From Paraburkholderia caribensis (GTDB taxonomy: Bacteria; Pseudomonadota; Gammaproteobacteria; Burkholderiales; Burkholderiaceae), in contig NZ_CP026101.1 of assembly GCF_002902945.1 (NCBI RefSeq), positions 2,480,001-2,544,000 on the forward strand: a stretch of 64,000 nt of DNA, read 5' to 3'. The notes beneath the pieces are model-generated. The model was given only the letters and a program-made list of their open reading frames with translations, searched no databases and had not been told where the DNA came from. This document shows, in pieces, positions 1 through 9,340 of the stretch (positions are counted from its first letter, which is position 1; every line of letters starts with the position of its first letter). Made by a program: the position numbers and the translations under genes.

Positions 1-58
1 GCGAGAACGACAATAGCCGGACGCAGCGGCGACACCCGCCTCTTTCACACTGCCGTCA

Positions 59-1321
59 TCACGACGGCGACACCCACTTGAAGTCGACAGGCGATCCGAT
101 CTCGATGCGTTTCGGGTTCGCTTCCAGCAGCCCGCTTTGCGGATCGCGACGAAACACGTACGCCGTGTCGCTGTTCTGATTGCCGACGATCAGCCATTGT
201 CCCGTAGGGTCGATGGAGAACTCTCGCGGAGATTTTCCAAGACTCGACTGCCGGCCGACTTCCCGGAGATGGCCGTTGCCGGGATCCACCGCATAGATGA
301 CGATTTCATTCGCATCGCCGCGATTGCTGGCGTACAGAAAGCGTCCGTCCGGCGACAGATGGATCGCGGCTGCGCCTACCTGCCCCTTGAAGCCGGGTTT
401 CGTCATCGGCACGACCTGCAGTTGCGTGAGCTTGCCGTCGTCGTAGTGAAATGCCGTGACGGTCGCCGTCAGCTCGCTCGTCAGATACGCGTATTTGCCG
501 TCGGCGCTGAACACCAGATGGCGCGGGCCCGAGCCGGGCTTCACGTCGGTATAGCGCTTGTCCGTCGGGCCGAACAGGCCGCGGCTGCCGTCGGGCGTGT
601 AGCGGTATGCGTAGAGCTTGTCGGTGCCGAGATCCTGCGCGAACAGATAGTTGCCGTCGGGCGAGAACACGGTCGAATGCACGTGCGCGTTGTCCTGGCG
701 TCCTTTCACGGGACCGCCGCCTTCATGATGCACGGTTAGCACCGACGCGCCGACCTGGCCGTCCGCCAGCAACGGAAACACCGCGAAGCTGCCGCCCGGG
801 TTCGCGGCGACCGAGTAGTTGGCCGTCGTCAGATACTTGCCGTCCGGCGAGATGCTCAGATAGCACGGATCGTTGCCGTCCGACGACACGCGGTTCAGGA
901 ACGTTAATTGCCCGCTTTTCGCATCGAAGCCGAACGCGCTGATGCCGCCGCGCTGCCCGGCGGGGCCGTTGTCGCCCGGCTGCTCGTTGACGGAATAGAC
1001 GTAGCGGCCGTCGCGCGACGCGATCACGTACGACGGGTTGTCAGTCTTCGCAGACGCCACCTGTGTCGCGTCGCCCGACTTCGTGTCGAAGCGATAGACA
1101 TAGATGCCTTCGCTCTTCGGACCGGTGTACGTGCCGACGATCAGATCGTAGACGCCGTCGGCGGGTGCGGCGGTCGTGCCTTGAGCGAAAGACTGCGTGG
1201 CGGCAATCGATACCATCAGTGTCAAACCTCTTATGATCGAACGGGCGGACAAGCGCGGATTCACGCGCAAACTGAAAGACTGTGGCACGGCACACGCTAC
1301 TGCTCGGGTACGACGCTGCAT
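59..1321 (-). CDS. secreted lactonase-family beta-propeller protein (6-phosphogluconolactonase-like)
   Basis: A 420-residue protein of the YbhE/Pgl-type seven-bladed beta-propeller lactonase family. Repeated blade motifs of the form SPDGKYL, SADGKYAYL and SPDGRFLYASNRG run along the chain, and the mature part opens with an IVGTYTG motif typical of the family. Residues 1-48 hold a long basic stretch followed by a hydrophobic segment ending near SFA-QG, so export to the periplasm is likely; cytosolic 6-phosphogluconolactonases lack this, so sugar-lactone hydrolysis is a family assignment and the true substrate is open. The start at 1321 is chosen because AGGAGG lies just upstream; the frame stays open further upstream but without family similarity. 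It is divergent from the small gene at 1591. Confidence 0.85.
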   Translation of the reverse strand: MQRRTRAVACAVPQSFSLRVNPRLSARSIIRGLTLMVSIAATQSFAQGTTAAPADGVYDLIVGTYTGPKSEGIYVYRFDTKSGDATQVASAKTDNPSYVIASRDGRYVYSVNEQPGDNGPAGQRGGISAFGFDAKSGQLTFLNRVSSDGNDPCYLSISPDGKYLTTANYSVAANPGGSFAVFPLLADGQVGASVLTVHHEGGGPVKGRQDNAHVHSTVFSPDGNYLFAQDLGTDKLYAYRYTPDGSRGLFGPTDKRYTDVKPGSGPRHLVFSADGKYAYLTSELTATVTAFHYDDGKLTQLQVVPMTKPGFKGQVGAAAIHLSPDGRFLYASNRGDANEIVIYAVDPGNGHLREVGRQSSLGKSPREFSIDPTGQWLIVGNQNSDTAYVFRRDPQSGLLEANPKRIEIGSPVDFKWVSPS

Positions 1322-1590
1322 GACGACCTCCTGGCGAGACGGGTTATTCGGTTCGTGTGTGTCGCTGGTCTGCCGCGCGGCTCGATCGGAGCGTGCCGTT
1401 GTCGTAACGGATGCATGACGATCGCAGCGTGCGCGTCGTGCGCCCTCGTGGCCCGGCCGCCGCTGATCGTCGATGTCGTATTTGGGGCAAGTATAAGAGC
1501 GTTGCCCGCGCCAGCACAGTCTGATCCGCGAACCCAGGCTATCCGACAGGTTGTCTCTTTCCGTCGTCAATTCCAACAAAAGGAGTCGCC

Positions 1591-1746
1591 ATGAACATCC
1601 ATCTCACGCTCGGCCCGCTCGTCGCGCTGATCGCCGGCATTCTCATTCTGATCGTGCCGCGTTTGCTCAACTTCATCGTCGCGCTTTATCTGATCATCAT
1701 TGGGCTGATCGGGCTGTTCGGCGTCGGCGGCACGGCGCACTTCTGA
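1591..1746 (+). CDS. DUF3096 family small membrane protein
   Basis: A 51-residue, almost wholly hydrophobic protein with two short membrane segments separated by IVPRLLNFIVA, the signature of the DUF3096 family, widespread in proteobacteria. AAGGAG lies 6 bases before the ATG. Function is unknown; the length is normal for the family. It is single-gene and followed by a very strong hairpin at 1847-1899. Confidence 0.85.
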   Translation: MNIHLTLGPLVALIAGILILIVPRLLNFIVALYLIIIGLIGLFGVGGTAHF

Positions 1747-1846
1747 CGCGCGTGCACGGACGCGTCCACGCAGGCGCGCTGCGCATTGCATTGGTGTTGA
1801 ACGCGCCGCGTGACGGCGCTTCCGGCATGTCAGACGCTCACGAACC

Positions 1847-1904
1847 CACGCGCAGCGCCGCGCGGGCCGCTTGTCGCGGTCCGCGCGGCGCTGCGCGTGT
1901 TTGA
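1847..1904 (+). terminator. 24-bp hairpin behind the DUF3096 gene
   Basis: Positions 1847-1870 pair with 1876-1899 over 24 bases with a single G-U, around a 5-base loop. A short T stretch follows (GTGTTTGA), so it is a plausible but T-poor intrinsic terminator for the gene at 1591. The same stem would also work against the leftward gene at 1941, since the structure is symmetric. Confidence 0.6.
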
Positions 1905-1940
1905 CTGGAAGCGTGCTCGTTCGGGATAACGCGCGTCGCG

Positions 1941-2186
1941 TCAGCCGTTCGACAGTTGATCGAGACGCAAGCGCCCCTGCAAGGACAGGCCACCGACGGC
2001 ATAATGACCGTCGGCTTCGCTATAGCGCTTGAAACAGGCGCGTTCGATCAGAAATGCAGCGGCGGTTTCCATCCCGTTGCGCGAGATGCCGAGCGTGCGG
2101 AAGTCGAGTGGAAGAAGCGAATCGTCAGGCAACTGACTCGCGGCGGAGAGAATCGTGATGCAGTCGGATTTCGACGGGTTCAGCAT
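1941..2186 (-). CDS. hypothetical 81-residue protein
   Basis: An 81-residue soluble protein with a GAGGATAAG ribosome site before the ATG. It has no recognised domain; the sequence shows LPLDFRTLGISRNGMETAAAF and a Tyr/Gly-rich tail. The good ribosome site and clean fit between neighbours support a real gene, probably a Burkholderiaceae-restricted one. It is divergent from the GH15 gene at 2430 across about 240 bases in which only promoter space is expected. Confidence 0.6.
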   Translation of the reverse strand: MLNPSKSDCITILSAASQLPDDSLLPLDFRTLGISRNGMETAAAFLIERACFKRYSEADGHYAVGGLSLQGRLRLDQLSNG

Positions 2187-2429
2187 GGCTTATCCTCGAA
2201 AACGGCGCCGTGGCTGCATGCTGCAACACCGGCCGCCGGTGGGCTGCGATTCATCAGAACTCACGTTTGAATCCGATTGTAAGCATCAAAAAATTGGATT
2301 GGCAATACGCCCGGATGCTCGCACGCGTATGCACCAGAATGCACCGCGCAAGCCCGGTAACTACGACGCTCGCGCACCGTTTCGCGCGCGCAGGAACGTA
2401 CTAATTACACGGTGACCGACGGCTTTACC

Positions 2430-4541
2430 ATGTCTGCCTCTATCGAAGACTATGCACTCATCGGCGACGGTCACACGGCCGCGCTGGTTTCGCGCGATGG
2501 TTCCGTCGACTGGCTGTGCTGGCCACGTTTCGACTCGGGCGCTTGCTTCGCCGCGCTGCTCGGCACGAGAGACAACGGCCGCTGGCTGATTGCGCCCGCA
2601 CTGGACGATCAAGCCGAAGATGCCGCTGATGCCCCGTCTGCGTCGCAGGAAGAAACGCGCGAGGAAGGGCGCGCAGAACCCTGCAGCAAGCCGGTGCCGC
2701 GCCAGGCAGACAAGCCGGGCGCCGCGCGCACGGCGACGCGCGAAGGCGCGACTGAAGCGGCTCAGGCGGAAGCACGCGACGCATCGGCCGCCCGCGACGC
2801 AGGCGACGCAGGCAACCCCGGCATCAAAATGGGTTTCGCGCGCGCCACGCGCCGCCGCTATCGCGGCGAAACGTTGATCCTCGAAACCGACTTCGAGACA
2901 CCCGACGGCGCCGTCACGCTGATCGACTTCATGCCGCCCGGCAACGGCTGGTCGGAGATGGTCCGGATCGTCGTCGGCAAGCGCGGCACTGTGAAGATGC
3001 GCATGGAACTCGTGCTGCGCTTCGACTATGGCTTCTCGATTCCCTGGGTCAGCCGCCTCGCGCGCGAAAGCGGCATCAAGGCGATCGCCGGACCGGACAC
3101 GGTCGCGCTGCGCACGCCTGTCGATCTGCGCGGCGAGAACATGAAGACAGTCGCCGAGTTCACCGTCTCGGAAGGTGAACGCGTGCCGTTTTCGCTGACT
3201 TACTCCGCGTCGCACCTGAACATTCCGCCCGCGCGCGATCCGCACTCGGCCCTCGCCCGCACTGAGAACTACTGGCTGGAGTGGTCGTCGCGCGGCACCG
3301 TCGAGGGCAAGTACGCGAGCGCCATCCGCCGCTCGCTGCTGACGCTGAAAGCGCTCGCCTACGAGCCGACGGGCGGCATCGTCGCTGCGCCGACCACGTC
3401 GCTGCCCGAGAAGATCGGCGGCACGCGGAACTGGGACTACCGCTACGTGTGGCTGCGCGACGCAACCATCACGCTGCTCGCGATGATGCGCGGCGGCTAC
3501 TACGAAGAGGCGCGCGCGTGGCGCTCGTGGCTGGGGCGCGTGATGGCGGGCTCGCCCGAGCAGTTGCAGATCATGTACGGCCTCGCGGGCGAGCGGCGGC
3601 TGCCCGAGTTCGAAATCGACTGGCTGCCGGGTTATGAGAACTCGAAGCCCGTGCGTATCGGTAACAACGCGGTCGGGCAATTGCAACTGGACGTTTACGG
3701 CGAAGTGATGAACGCGCTGCATCTGGCGCGTGTCGGCGGTTTGCAGGCGGACGAAACCGCGTGGAACGTGCAGTGCGAGATGCTGCGGCACCTCGAAACG
3801 ATCTGGCAGGAACGCGACGAAGGCATCTGGGAAACGCGCGGCGGCCGTCAGCATTTCACGTTCTCGAAGGTGATGGCATGGGTCGCATTCGATCGTGCGA
3901 TCAAATCGGCGGAAAAATTCGATCTGCCCGCGCCGCTCGAACACTGGTACGCGGTGCGTGCGCAGATTCACTCGGACGTCTGCGCGAAAAGCTGGAATGC
4001 GCAGCTGAACGCGTTCACGCAGATCTACGGCGGCGACGAACTCGATGCGAGCGTGCTGCTGCTGCCGCTGCTCGGCTTTTTGCCGCCCTCGGACCCGCGC
4101 ATCGCCGGCACCGTCAACGCGATCGAGAAAAACCTGATGCACGACGGCTTCGTGATGCGCTATCGCACCACCGAGTTCGACGACGGCCTGCCGCCCGGCG
4201 AAGGGACGTTTCTCGCCTGCAGCTTCTGGATGGTCGACAACCTCGCGCTGCAGGGGCGCATCGACGACGCGCGCGCCATGTACGAGCGGCTGCTGTCGCT
4301 CGCGAACGACGTCGGGCTGCTCGCGGAGGAATACGATCCCGTCGGCGGACGGCTTGTCGGGAATTTCCCACAGGGGTTTTCCCATGTGGCCCTTGTTCAC
4401 ACCGGACTGAATCTGATGAAACACGAGCAAGAGATGGCACATGCGACTGGCCAGCCGCCGCATGACGGCGAGAGCGGACAAGCTGCTGCGCCGCCCTCTG
4501 GCACGCCTGATGCTGATATCTCGGCACCTCCCGTCGCCTAA
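2430..4541 (+). CDS. glycoside hydrolase family 15 protein (glucoamylase/trehalase-like)
   Basis: About 703 residues. The N-terminus SIEDYALIGDGHTAALVSRDGSVDWLCWPRFDS and the (alpha/alpha)6-barrel blocks NWDYRYVWLRDA, QLQLDVYGE and EGTFLACSFWMVDNL are diagnostic of bacterial GH15 enzymes that hydrolyse alpha-linked glucosides or trehalose; the catalytic acids are expected in the NWDYR...RDA and EGTF blocks. Unusual is a region at roughly residues 55-135, rich in Ala, Glu, Asp and Arg and of low complexity, inserted before the GFARATRRRYRGETLILET segment; most relatives lack it. A GTG at 2412 is an alternative start; ATG 2430 is chosen because the family begins with this Ser-Ile-Glu-Asp-Tyr block. 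Substrate cannot be told from sequence. Confidence 0.85.
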   Translation: MSASIEDYALIGDGHTAALVSRDGSVDWLCWPRFDSGACFAALLGTRDNGRWLIAPALDDQAEDAADAPSASQEETREEGRAEPCSKPVPRQADKPGAARTATREGATEAAQAEARDASAARDAGDAGNPGIKMGFARATRRRYRGETLILETDFETPDGAVTLIDFMPPGNGWSEMVRIVVGKRGTVKMRMELVLRFDYGFSIPWVSRLARESGIKAIAGPDTVALRTPVDLRGENMKTVAEFTVSEGERVPFSLTYSASHLNIPPARDPHSALARTENYWLEWSSRGTVEGKYASAIRRSLLTLKALAYEPTGGIVAAPTTSLPEKIGGTRNWDYRYVWLRDATITLLAMMRGGYYEEARAWRSWLGRVMAGSPEQLQIMYGLAGERRLPEFEIDWLPGYENSKPVRIGNNAVGQLQLDVYGEVMNALHLARVGGLQADETAWNVQCEMLRHLETIWQERDEGIWETRGGRQHFTFSKVMAWVAFDRAIKSAEKFDLPAPLEHWYAVRAQIHSDVCAKSWNAQLNAFTQIYGGDELDASVLLLPLLGFLPPSDPRIAGTVNAIEKNLMHDGFVMRYRTTEFDDGLPPGEGTFLACSFWMVDNLALQGRIDDARAMYERLLSLANDVGLLAEEYDPVGGRLVGNFPQGFSHVALVHTGLNLMKHEQEMAHATGQPPHDGESGQAAAPPSGTPDADISAPPVA

Positions 4542-4762
4542 AGAAAACGGGCGAATTGTCGATGACGTGGATATGACATCCGTGAGTGTGCTAACGCACT
4601 GTTGTTGCATTGCACAAATCGTATGCCTTCTATATCATCACCCGAACCAGACGGCCGATAATCGTCACCACCAACAATTCCACACGTAACCAGAACCGGC
4701 CCGCCTCGTCGCTGCGCGTTCAGACACGCTGCCCTGCGCGAACCGTTATAGCTGGAGCACCC

Positions 4763-6046
4763 ATGCTCTATCAAATTCACGAATTCCAGCGGGCATTGTT
4801 GAGCCCGCTCACCGCCTGGGCTCAGGCTGCCTCGAAATCGTTTGCGAATCCGGCCAGTCCGCTCGCCTATGTGCCGGGCGCCACCCGCCTGTCCGCTGGC
4901 TACGAACTGCTGTACCGGCTCGGCAAGGATTACGAGAAGCCCGAGTTCAACCTGCACCAGATCGTCAAGGACGGCCACAACATTCCCATCGTCGAGCAGA
5001 CGATCGTCGAAAAGCCGTTTTGCCGGCTGATGCGCTTCAAGCGCTATTCGGACGACAGCGATGCCGTGACGCAGCTGAAGGAAGAACCCGTCGTGCTGGT
5101 GTGCGCACCGCTGTCGGGCCACCATTCCACGCTCCTGCGCGACACCGTCAAGACGTTGCTGCAGGATCACAAGGTGTACATCACGGACTGGATCGACGCG
5201 CGCATGGTGCCGATCGAAGACGGTACGTTCGATCTCGACGATTACATCGCGTACATCCAGGAATTCATCCGCCACATCGGCGCGAAGAATCTGCACGTGA
5301 TCTCGGTGTGCCAGCCAACCGTCCCGGTGCTCGCGGCCATTTCGCTGATGGCGAGCCGAGGCGAGGACACGCCGCGCACCATGACGATGATGGGCGGCCC
5401 GATCGACGCGCGTAAGAGCCCCACGGCCGTCAATTCGCTGGCGACGCAGCATTCGATCGAATGGTTCGAGAACAACGTCATTTACAACGTGCCGCCGAAC
5501 TATCCGGGCTTCGGCCGCAAGGTGTACCCGGGCTTTCTGCAGCACACGGGCTTTGTCGCGATGAATCCGGAACGTCACGCGGCTTCGCACTGGGACTTTT
5601 ACCAGAGCCTGCTGCGCGGCGACGAAGAAGATGCGGAAGCACACCGCCGTTTCTACGACGAATACAACGCGGTGCTCGACATGGCCGCGGAATACTATCT
5701 GCAGACCATCCGCGTCGTGTTCCAGGAGTTCAGCCTCGCCGAAGGCACGTGGGAAGTGAACGGCGAACTGGTGCGCCCGCAGGACATCAGGAAGACCGCG
5801 CTCTTCACCATCGAAGGCGAACTCGACGACATCTCCGGCAGCGGCCAGACGCGCGCCGCGCATGAGCTGTGCACGGGCATCCCGGAGAAGGACCGCCGTC
5901 ACTTCACGGCGGAAAAGTGCGGCCACTACGGCATTTTTTCGGGCCGTCGCTGGCGCACCATTATCTATCCGCAGCTGCGCGACTTCATCCTCGAGCACAC
6001 GCCGAAAGCGCCCACGCGCAAGACGGAAGAGCGCGTCGAGGCATAG
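4763..6046 (+). CDS. phaZ: intracellular polyhydroxyalkanoate depolymerase
   Basis: A 427-residue PhaZ of the intracellular (PhaZa1-like) type, which mobilises stored poly(3-hydroxybutyrate) granules in the cytoplasm. The nucleophile region reads SVCQPTV with the cysteine at residue 183, the same position as the catalytic Cys183 of the Ralstonia eutropha enzyme. The N-terminus MLYQIHEFQRALLSPLTAWAQA and the C-terminal GHYGIFSGRRWR block with the catalytic His also fit. GGAG at 4755 precedes the ATG. It converges with the TetR gene at 6168, sharing a terminator hairpin. No PHA synthase or phasin gene is adjacent. Confidence 0.93.
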   Translation: MLYQIHEFQRALLSPLTAWAQAASKSFANPASPLAYVPGATRLSAGYELLYRLGKDYEKPEFNLHQIVKDGHNIPIVEQTIVEKPFCRLMRFKRYSDDSDAVTQLKEEPVVLVCAPLSGHHSTLLRDTVKTLLQDHKVYITDWIDARMVPIEDGTFDLDDYIAYIQEFIRHIGAKNLHVISVCQPTVPVLAAISLMASRGEDTPRTMTMMGGPIDARKSPTAVNSLATQHSIEWFENNVIYNVPPNYPGFGRKVYPGFLQHTGFVAMNPERHAASHWDFYQSLLRGDEEDAEAHRRFYDEYNAVLDMAAEYYLQTIRVVFQEFSLAEGTWEVNGELVRPQDIRKTALFTIEGELDDISGSGQTRAAHELCTGIPEKDRRHFTAEKCGHYGIFSGRRWRTIIYPQLRDFILEHTPKAPTRKTEERVEA

Positions 6047-6124
6047 GCGCACGGCGGCGCAAGCCGCGTGCGGCGGGCGCAGCCAAATGTTGCGCCTGCA
6101 TCCAACGCATTCCAGCGGATACGA

Positions 6125-6148
6125 AAACGGCCTCTTGCGAGGCCGTTT
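6125..6148. terminator. bidirectional terminator between phaZ and the TetR gene
   Basis: AAACGGCCTC (6125-6134) pairs perfectly with GAGGCCGTTT (6139-6148) around TTGC. The A and T flanks make it work in both directions, as expected between convergent genes. Confidence 0.8.
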
Positions 6149-6167
6149 GTCCGTCAGGCGATCACGC

Positions 6168-6800
6168 TTAGCGGCGCATCAGATACGCGAGCAGGATTTC
6201 GGTGTTCATCTGGATCACTTCGCTGCGCTCGGCGGCCGCGCTGAAGTCGCGGCCCAGTGTGGCCTCGAGCGTGAAGCGGTTCGACACGATGTAGTAGCCC
6301 ATCCCCGACAGCGTCACATAGAAGCGCAGCGGATCGACGTTCGTGCGAAACAGCCCGGCGCGCTGGCCGCGCTCGAGTATCGAGCCCAGTGTGGCAACGA
6401 TCGGCGAGATCATTTCGCGAATGCGCGTGGACTTCTGCATATAGCGCGCCTCGTGCAGATTCTCGTTGTTCACGAGTCTCAGCAATTCGGGGTGATCGCG
6501 ATAGTAATCCCACACGAAATGCGCGAGCCGCGTGACTGCCTCGACAGGCGCGACGCCTGCGAGATCGAGCGTGCGCTCGGCTTCCGTGAGCGCGCTGAAC
6601 GCGTGTTCGAGGACTGCCGTGAAAAGCTGCTCCTTGCTACCGAAGTAGTAGTAGAGCATGCGTTCATTGGTCTCCGCGCGGCGGGCGATCTGGTCGACGC
6701 GTGCGCCGAACAACCCACCATTCGCGAACTCTTCGGCCGCCGCGAGCAGAATGCGGCGACGGGTGCCTTCAGGATCTCTTTTGATTTTCGGCTGATTCAT
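6168..6800 (-). CDS. TetR/AcrR family transcriptional regulator
   Basis: A 210-residue regulator. The N-terminal helix-turn-helix (about residues 14-60: RRRILLAAAEEFANGG, then IARRAETNERMLYYYFGSKEQLF) is typical of TetR. The C-terminal all-helical ligand domain runs to residue 210 and ends in ILLAYLMRR. The target is unknown: the gene converges with phaZ and its upstream 350 bases face the rnfB-like gene, so it may control itself and/or that operon. The stretch 6801-7151 shows no gene. Confidence 0.88.
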   Translation of the reverse strand: MNQPKIKRDPEGTRRRILLAAAEEFANGGLFGARVDQIARRAETNERMLYYYFGSKEQLFTAVLEHAFSALTEAERTLDLAGVAPVEAVTRLAHFVWDYYRDHPELLRLVNNENLHEARYMQKSTRIREMISPIVATLGSILERGQRAGLFRTNVDPLRFYVTLSGMGYYIVSNRFTLEATLGRDFSAAAERSEVIQMNTEILLAYLMRR

Positions 6801-7151
6801 GGTGGCATGTGCTTCGTGAGCCGCGTTATCCGGATCGCTCGCCGTCCAATTGCCTGGCCTTGCAACGGCGGCGCTGCGCGGGGCTGGTTGGTGGGATCAC
6901 CGTCCTGCGGTCTTACAAAAAAGCGCTTCGATTATGGCACATGCTTCGGTAATAACAACTGGGGAAATCGGCGATAATACGCATTTGACCGATCGCACGG
7001 TCACCTTGGCGGCCCGGCACTCCACGCGGTTTGCGCAATGTCTGCGAATCCTGCCTGGCGCGCACCAGGGTGCGGTTCAAACCGCATCCATTCGATCACA
7101 CGCATTCGCCACGCCGGTGAACGGCAACAGCATGTCCCCCACGTCTTGACC

Positions 7152-8024
7152 GTGACAGAATCCAGAACATTCGCGGATCTCATCGAAGATCTGCTGCCCC
7201 AGACGCAATGCACGAAGTGCGGCTATCCCGACTGCCGCGCTTACGCCGAAGCCATCGCGCGAGACGAGGCCAGCTACAACCAGTGCCCGCCCGGCGGCGC
7301 GGAAGGCGTCGCGCGGCTCGCGAAGCTGCTCGGCAAGCCGGTGATTCCCCTGAATCTGGATCATGGCGTCGAGCGGGCACGGCCAGTCGCGTTCATCGAC
7401 GAAAACCTGTGCATCGGCTGTACGCTGTGCATGCAGGCTTGCCCCGTCGATGCAATCGTCGGCGCACCGAAGCAGATGCACACGATGGTCGCCGAACTGT
7501 GCACGGGCTGCGACCTGTGCGTGCCGCCCTGCCCCGTCGACTGCATCGAGATGATCCCCGTCACGGGCGACAAGACAGGCTGGGATGCGTGGAGTCAGCC
7601 ACAGGCCGACGCCGCGCGCATGCGACACGACCGTCGCCGCGCCCGCCTCGCTGCGGAGCGCGAAGCGGCCGAGGCGCGCGCGGCGGCCAAACGCGCGGCG
7701 GCGGTATCGGCCAGTTCGCCGGTTCCGGCGGCGCCCGCCGCTGGCCCCGCCCCGACAGAGGCAACAGTCGAAACAGCCGCCGCGCCCGTCGCCGACGCCG
7801 AAGCCAGGAAACGCGCGATCATCCAGGCCGCGCTCGAACGCGCGCGCGCGAAGAAAGCGGAAAACGCCGCGCAAGGTCTCGGCCCGAGGAACACGACCCA
7901 TATCAGCGCGGAAACGCAAGCGCAGATCGATGAAGCCGAGGCACGCCGTCGCCGGTTGGGCATGACTGACGACAGTTCCGAATCCGTTCCCACGCAAGAC
8001 GTCGATCAACCCAAAAAGTCCTGA
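7152..8024 (+). CDS. rsxB: RnfB/RsxB-like electron transport ferredoxin
   Basis: A 290-residue iron-sulfur protein. Near the N-terminus lies the four-Cys cluster motif CTKCGYPDCRAYAEA with a further Cys in QCPPGG. Two ferredoxin 4Fe-4S motifs follow: CIGCTLCMQACPVDAI and CTGCDLCVPPCPVDCIEM. The last ~120 residues are Ala/Arg/Glu-rich and probably coiled. The GTG start gives MTESRTFADLIEDLLPQTQC, matching relatives in Burkholderiaceae. The N-terminal membrane helix of classical RnfB is missing, and no other rnf/rsx subunit is nearby, so electron transfer to a membrane reductase is inferred only. The nth gene begins 9 bases downstream, the usual rsxB-nth linkage. Confidence 0.88.
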   Translation: MTESRTFADLIEDLLPQTQCTKCGYPDCRAYAEAIARDEASYNQCPPGGAEGVARLAKLLGKPVIPLNLDHGVERARPVAFIDENLCIGCTLCMQACPVDAIVGAPKQMHTMVAELCTGCDLCVPPCPVDCIEMIPVTGDKTGWDAWSQPQADAARMRHDRRRARLAAEREAAEARAAAKRAAAVSASSPVPAAPAAGPAPTEATVETAAAPVADAEARKRAIIQAALERARAKKAENAAQGLGPRNTTHISAETQAQIDEAEARRRRLGMTDDSSESVPTQDVDQPKKS

Positions 8025-8033
8025 CCCAGCCGC

Positions 8034-8678
8034 ATGAACGCGACCAAACGACGGGCGATCTACGACACGCTCCAGAGCCTGAACCCGCATCCGACGACCG
8101 AACTGGAATACTCGACGCCGTTCGAGTTGCTGATCGCCGTGATGTTGTCGGCGCAAGCAACGGACGTCTCGGTGAACAAGGCGATGCGCCGGATGTTCCC
8201 CGTCGCGAATACGCCGCAGAAGGTGTTCGACCTCGGCGAAGAAGGCGTCGCCGACTACATCAAGACGATCGGCCTGTATCGCACGAAGGCGAAGAACGTG
8301 ATCGCCACGTGCCGCATCCTGCTCGACCAGTACGGCGGCGAAGTGCCCGACGCGCGCGAAGCGCTGGAGAGCCTGCCGGGCGTCGGCCGAAAGACGGCGA
8401 ACGTCGTGCTCAACACGGCGTTCGGCCAGCCGACCATCGCCGTCGATACCCACATCTTTCGGGTTGCCAACCGAACCGGGCTCGCGCCAGGCAAGGACGT
8501 GCGCGCCGTCGAACTGGCGCTGGAAAAATTCACGCCCGCCGAGTTCCTGCAGGACGCGCATCACTGGCTGATTCTGCACGGACGCTATGTGTGCAAGGCG
8601 CGCCGGCCGGAATGCTGGCATTGCGTCATCGAGCCGCTGTGCGAATTCAAGCCGAAGACGCCGCCGCCCGATCTGTGA
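8034..8678 (+). CDS. nth: endonuclease III
   Basis: A 214-residue bifunctional DNA glycosylase/AP lyase of base excision repair, acting on oxidised pyrimidines. The helix-hairpin-helix LPGVGRKTANVVL carries the catalytic Lys, VDTHIFRV the catalytic Asp, and the C-terminal C-x6-C-x2-C-x5-C cluster (CKARRPECWHCVIEPLC) binds a 4Fe-4S. The length is normal for the family. It is 9 bases behind rsxB and surely cotranscribed. Confidence 0.96.
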   Translation: MNATKRRAIYDTLQSLNPHPTTELEYSTPFELLIAVMLSAQATDVSVNKAMRRMFPVANTPQKVFDLGEEGVADYIKTIGLYRTKAKNVIATCRILLDQYGGEVPDAREALESLPGVGRKTANVVLNTAFGQPTIAVDTHIFRVANRTGLAPGKDVRAVELALEKFTPAEFLQDAHHWLILHGRYVCKARRPECWHCVIEPLCEFKPKTPPPDL

Positions 8679-8802
8679 AGCGCAGCGGCGCGTCCGGGCG
8701 TCGGGTCATCCGTCTGCGCGCGCTGCAGGCGCGGCGTAAAATGCAAGCCTGCCAGGCGCAAACAGCCTGCCCCACTCGCTTGTCACCGTCCGAAGTCCAT
8801 CG

Positions 8803-9237
8803 ATGTTCAATCCCAGCCGCGACGAAGTCCGCCGTTTTTTCACCGACACCTGGCGCAAGCAGCGCGCGGGTGAAATCCTGACGCCGCTCGAAGCGATCGC
8901 CGCCGACTGGATCATCGAGCATCCCGAGTATCACGCCGAACTCAAGGACGCCGAAGCCGCCTCGGCGCAGGATTACTCGCCCGAACGCGGGCAGACCAAT
9001 CCGTTCCTGCATCTGTCCATGCATCTGGCGATCAGCGAGCAACTGTCGATCGATCAGCCGCCCGGCATTCGCGCCGCGCACGACCGGCTCGCCGCGCGCC
9101 TCGGCTCCACGCACGACGCGCAGCACGCGATCATGGAGTGTCTGGGCGAAACGATCTGGGAAGCGCAGCGCACCAACACGCCGCCCGATACGGACGCCTA
9201 TCTGCAGCGCATCGAGCGCCGCGCGTCGCGCGACTGA
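8803..9237 (+). CDS. DUF1841 family protein
   Basis: A 144-residue cytosolic protein beginning MFNPSRDEVRRFFTDTWRK and containing NPFLHLSMHLAISEQLSIDQPPGIR, the conserved core of DUF1841, found in beta- and gammaproteobacteria and often near nth. Function is unknown. It converges with the cytochrome genes. Confidence 0.88.
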   Translation: MFNPSRDEVRRFFTDTWRKQRAGEILTPLEAIAADWIIEHPEYHAELKDAEAASAQDYSPERGQTNPFLHLSMHLAISEQLSIDQPPGIRAAHDRLAARLGSTHDAQHAIMECLGETIWEAQRTNTPPDTDAYLQRIERRASRD

Positions 9238-9285
9238 CTGACGGCGCGACGTTTCGCGCCAGCCAGAATCCGCCACAGGAAAACA

Positions 9286-9309
9286 AACACCCCGCCGTGG
9301 CGGGGTGTT
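9286..9309. terminator. bidirectional terminator
   Basis: AACACCCCGC (9286-9295) pairs perfectly with GCGGGGTGTT (9300-9309) around CGTG. It sits between convergent genes ending at 9237 and 9341. Confidence 0.8.
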
Positions 9310-9340
9310 GGTCGTGAGCCGTCAGCGGGCGTGCAGCAGC

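Noticed and set aside
2361..4610. 749-codon leftward frame opposite the GH15 gene
   Set aside because: Antisense shadow of a strongly conserved enzyme; no recognisable domain.
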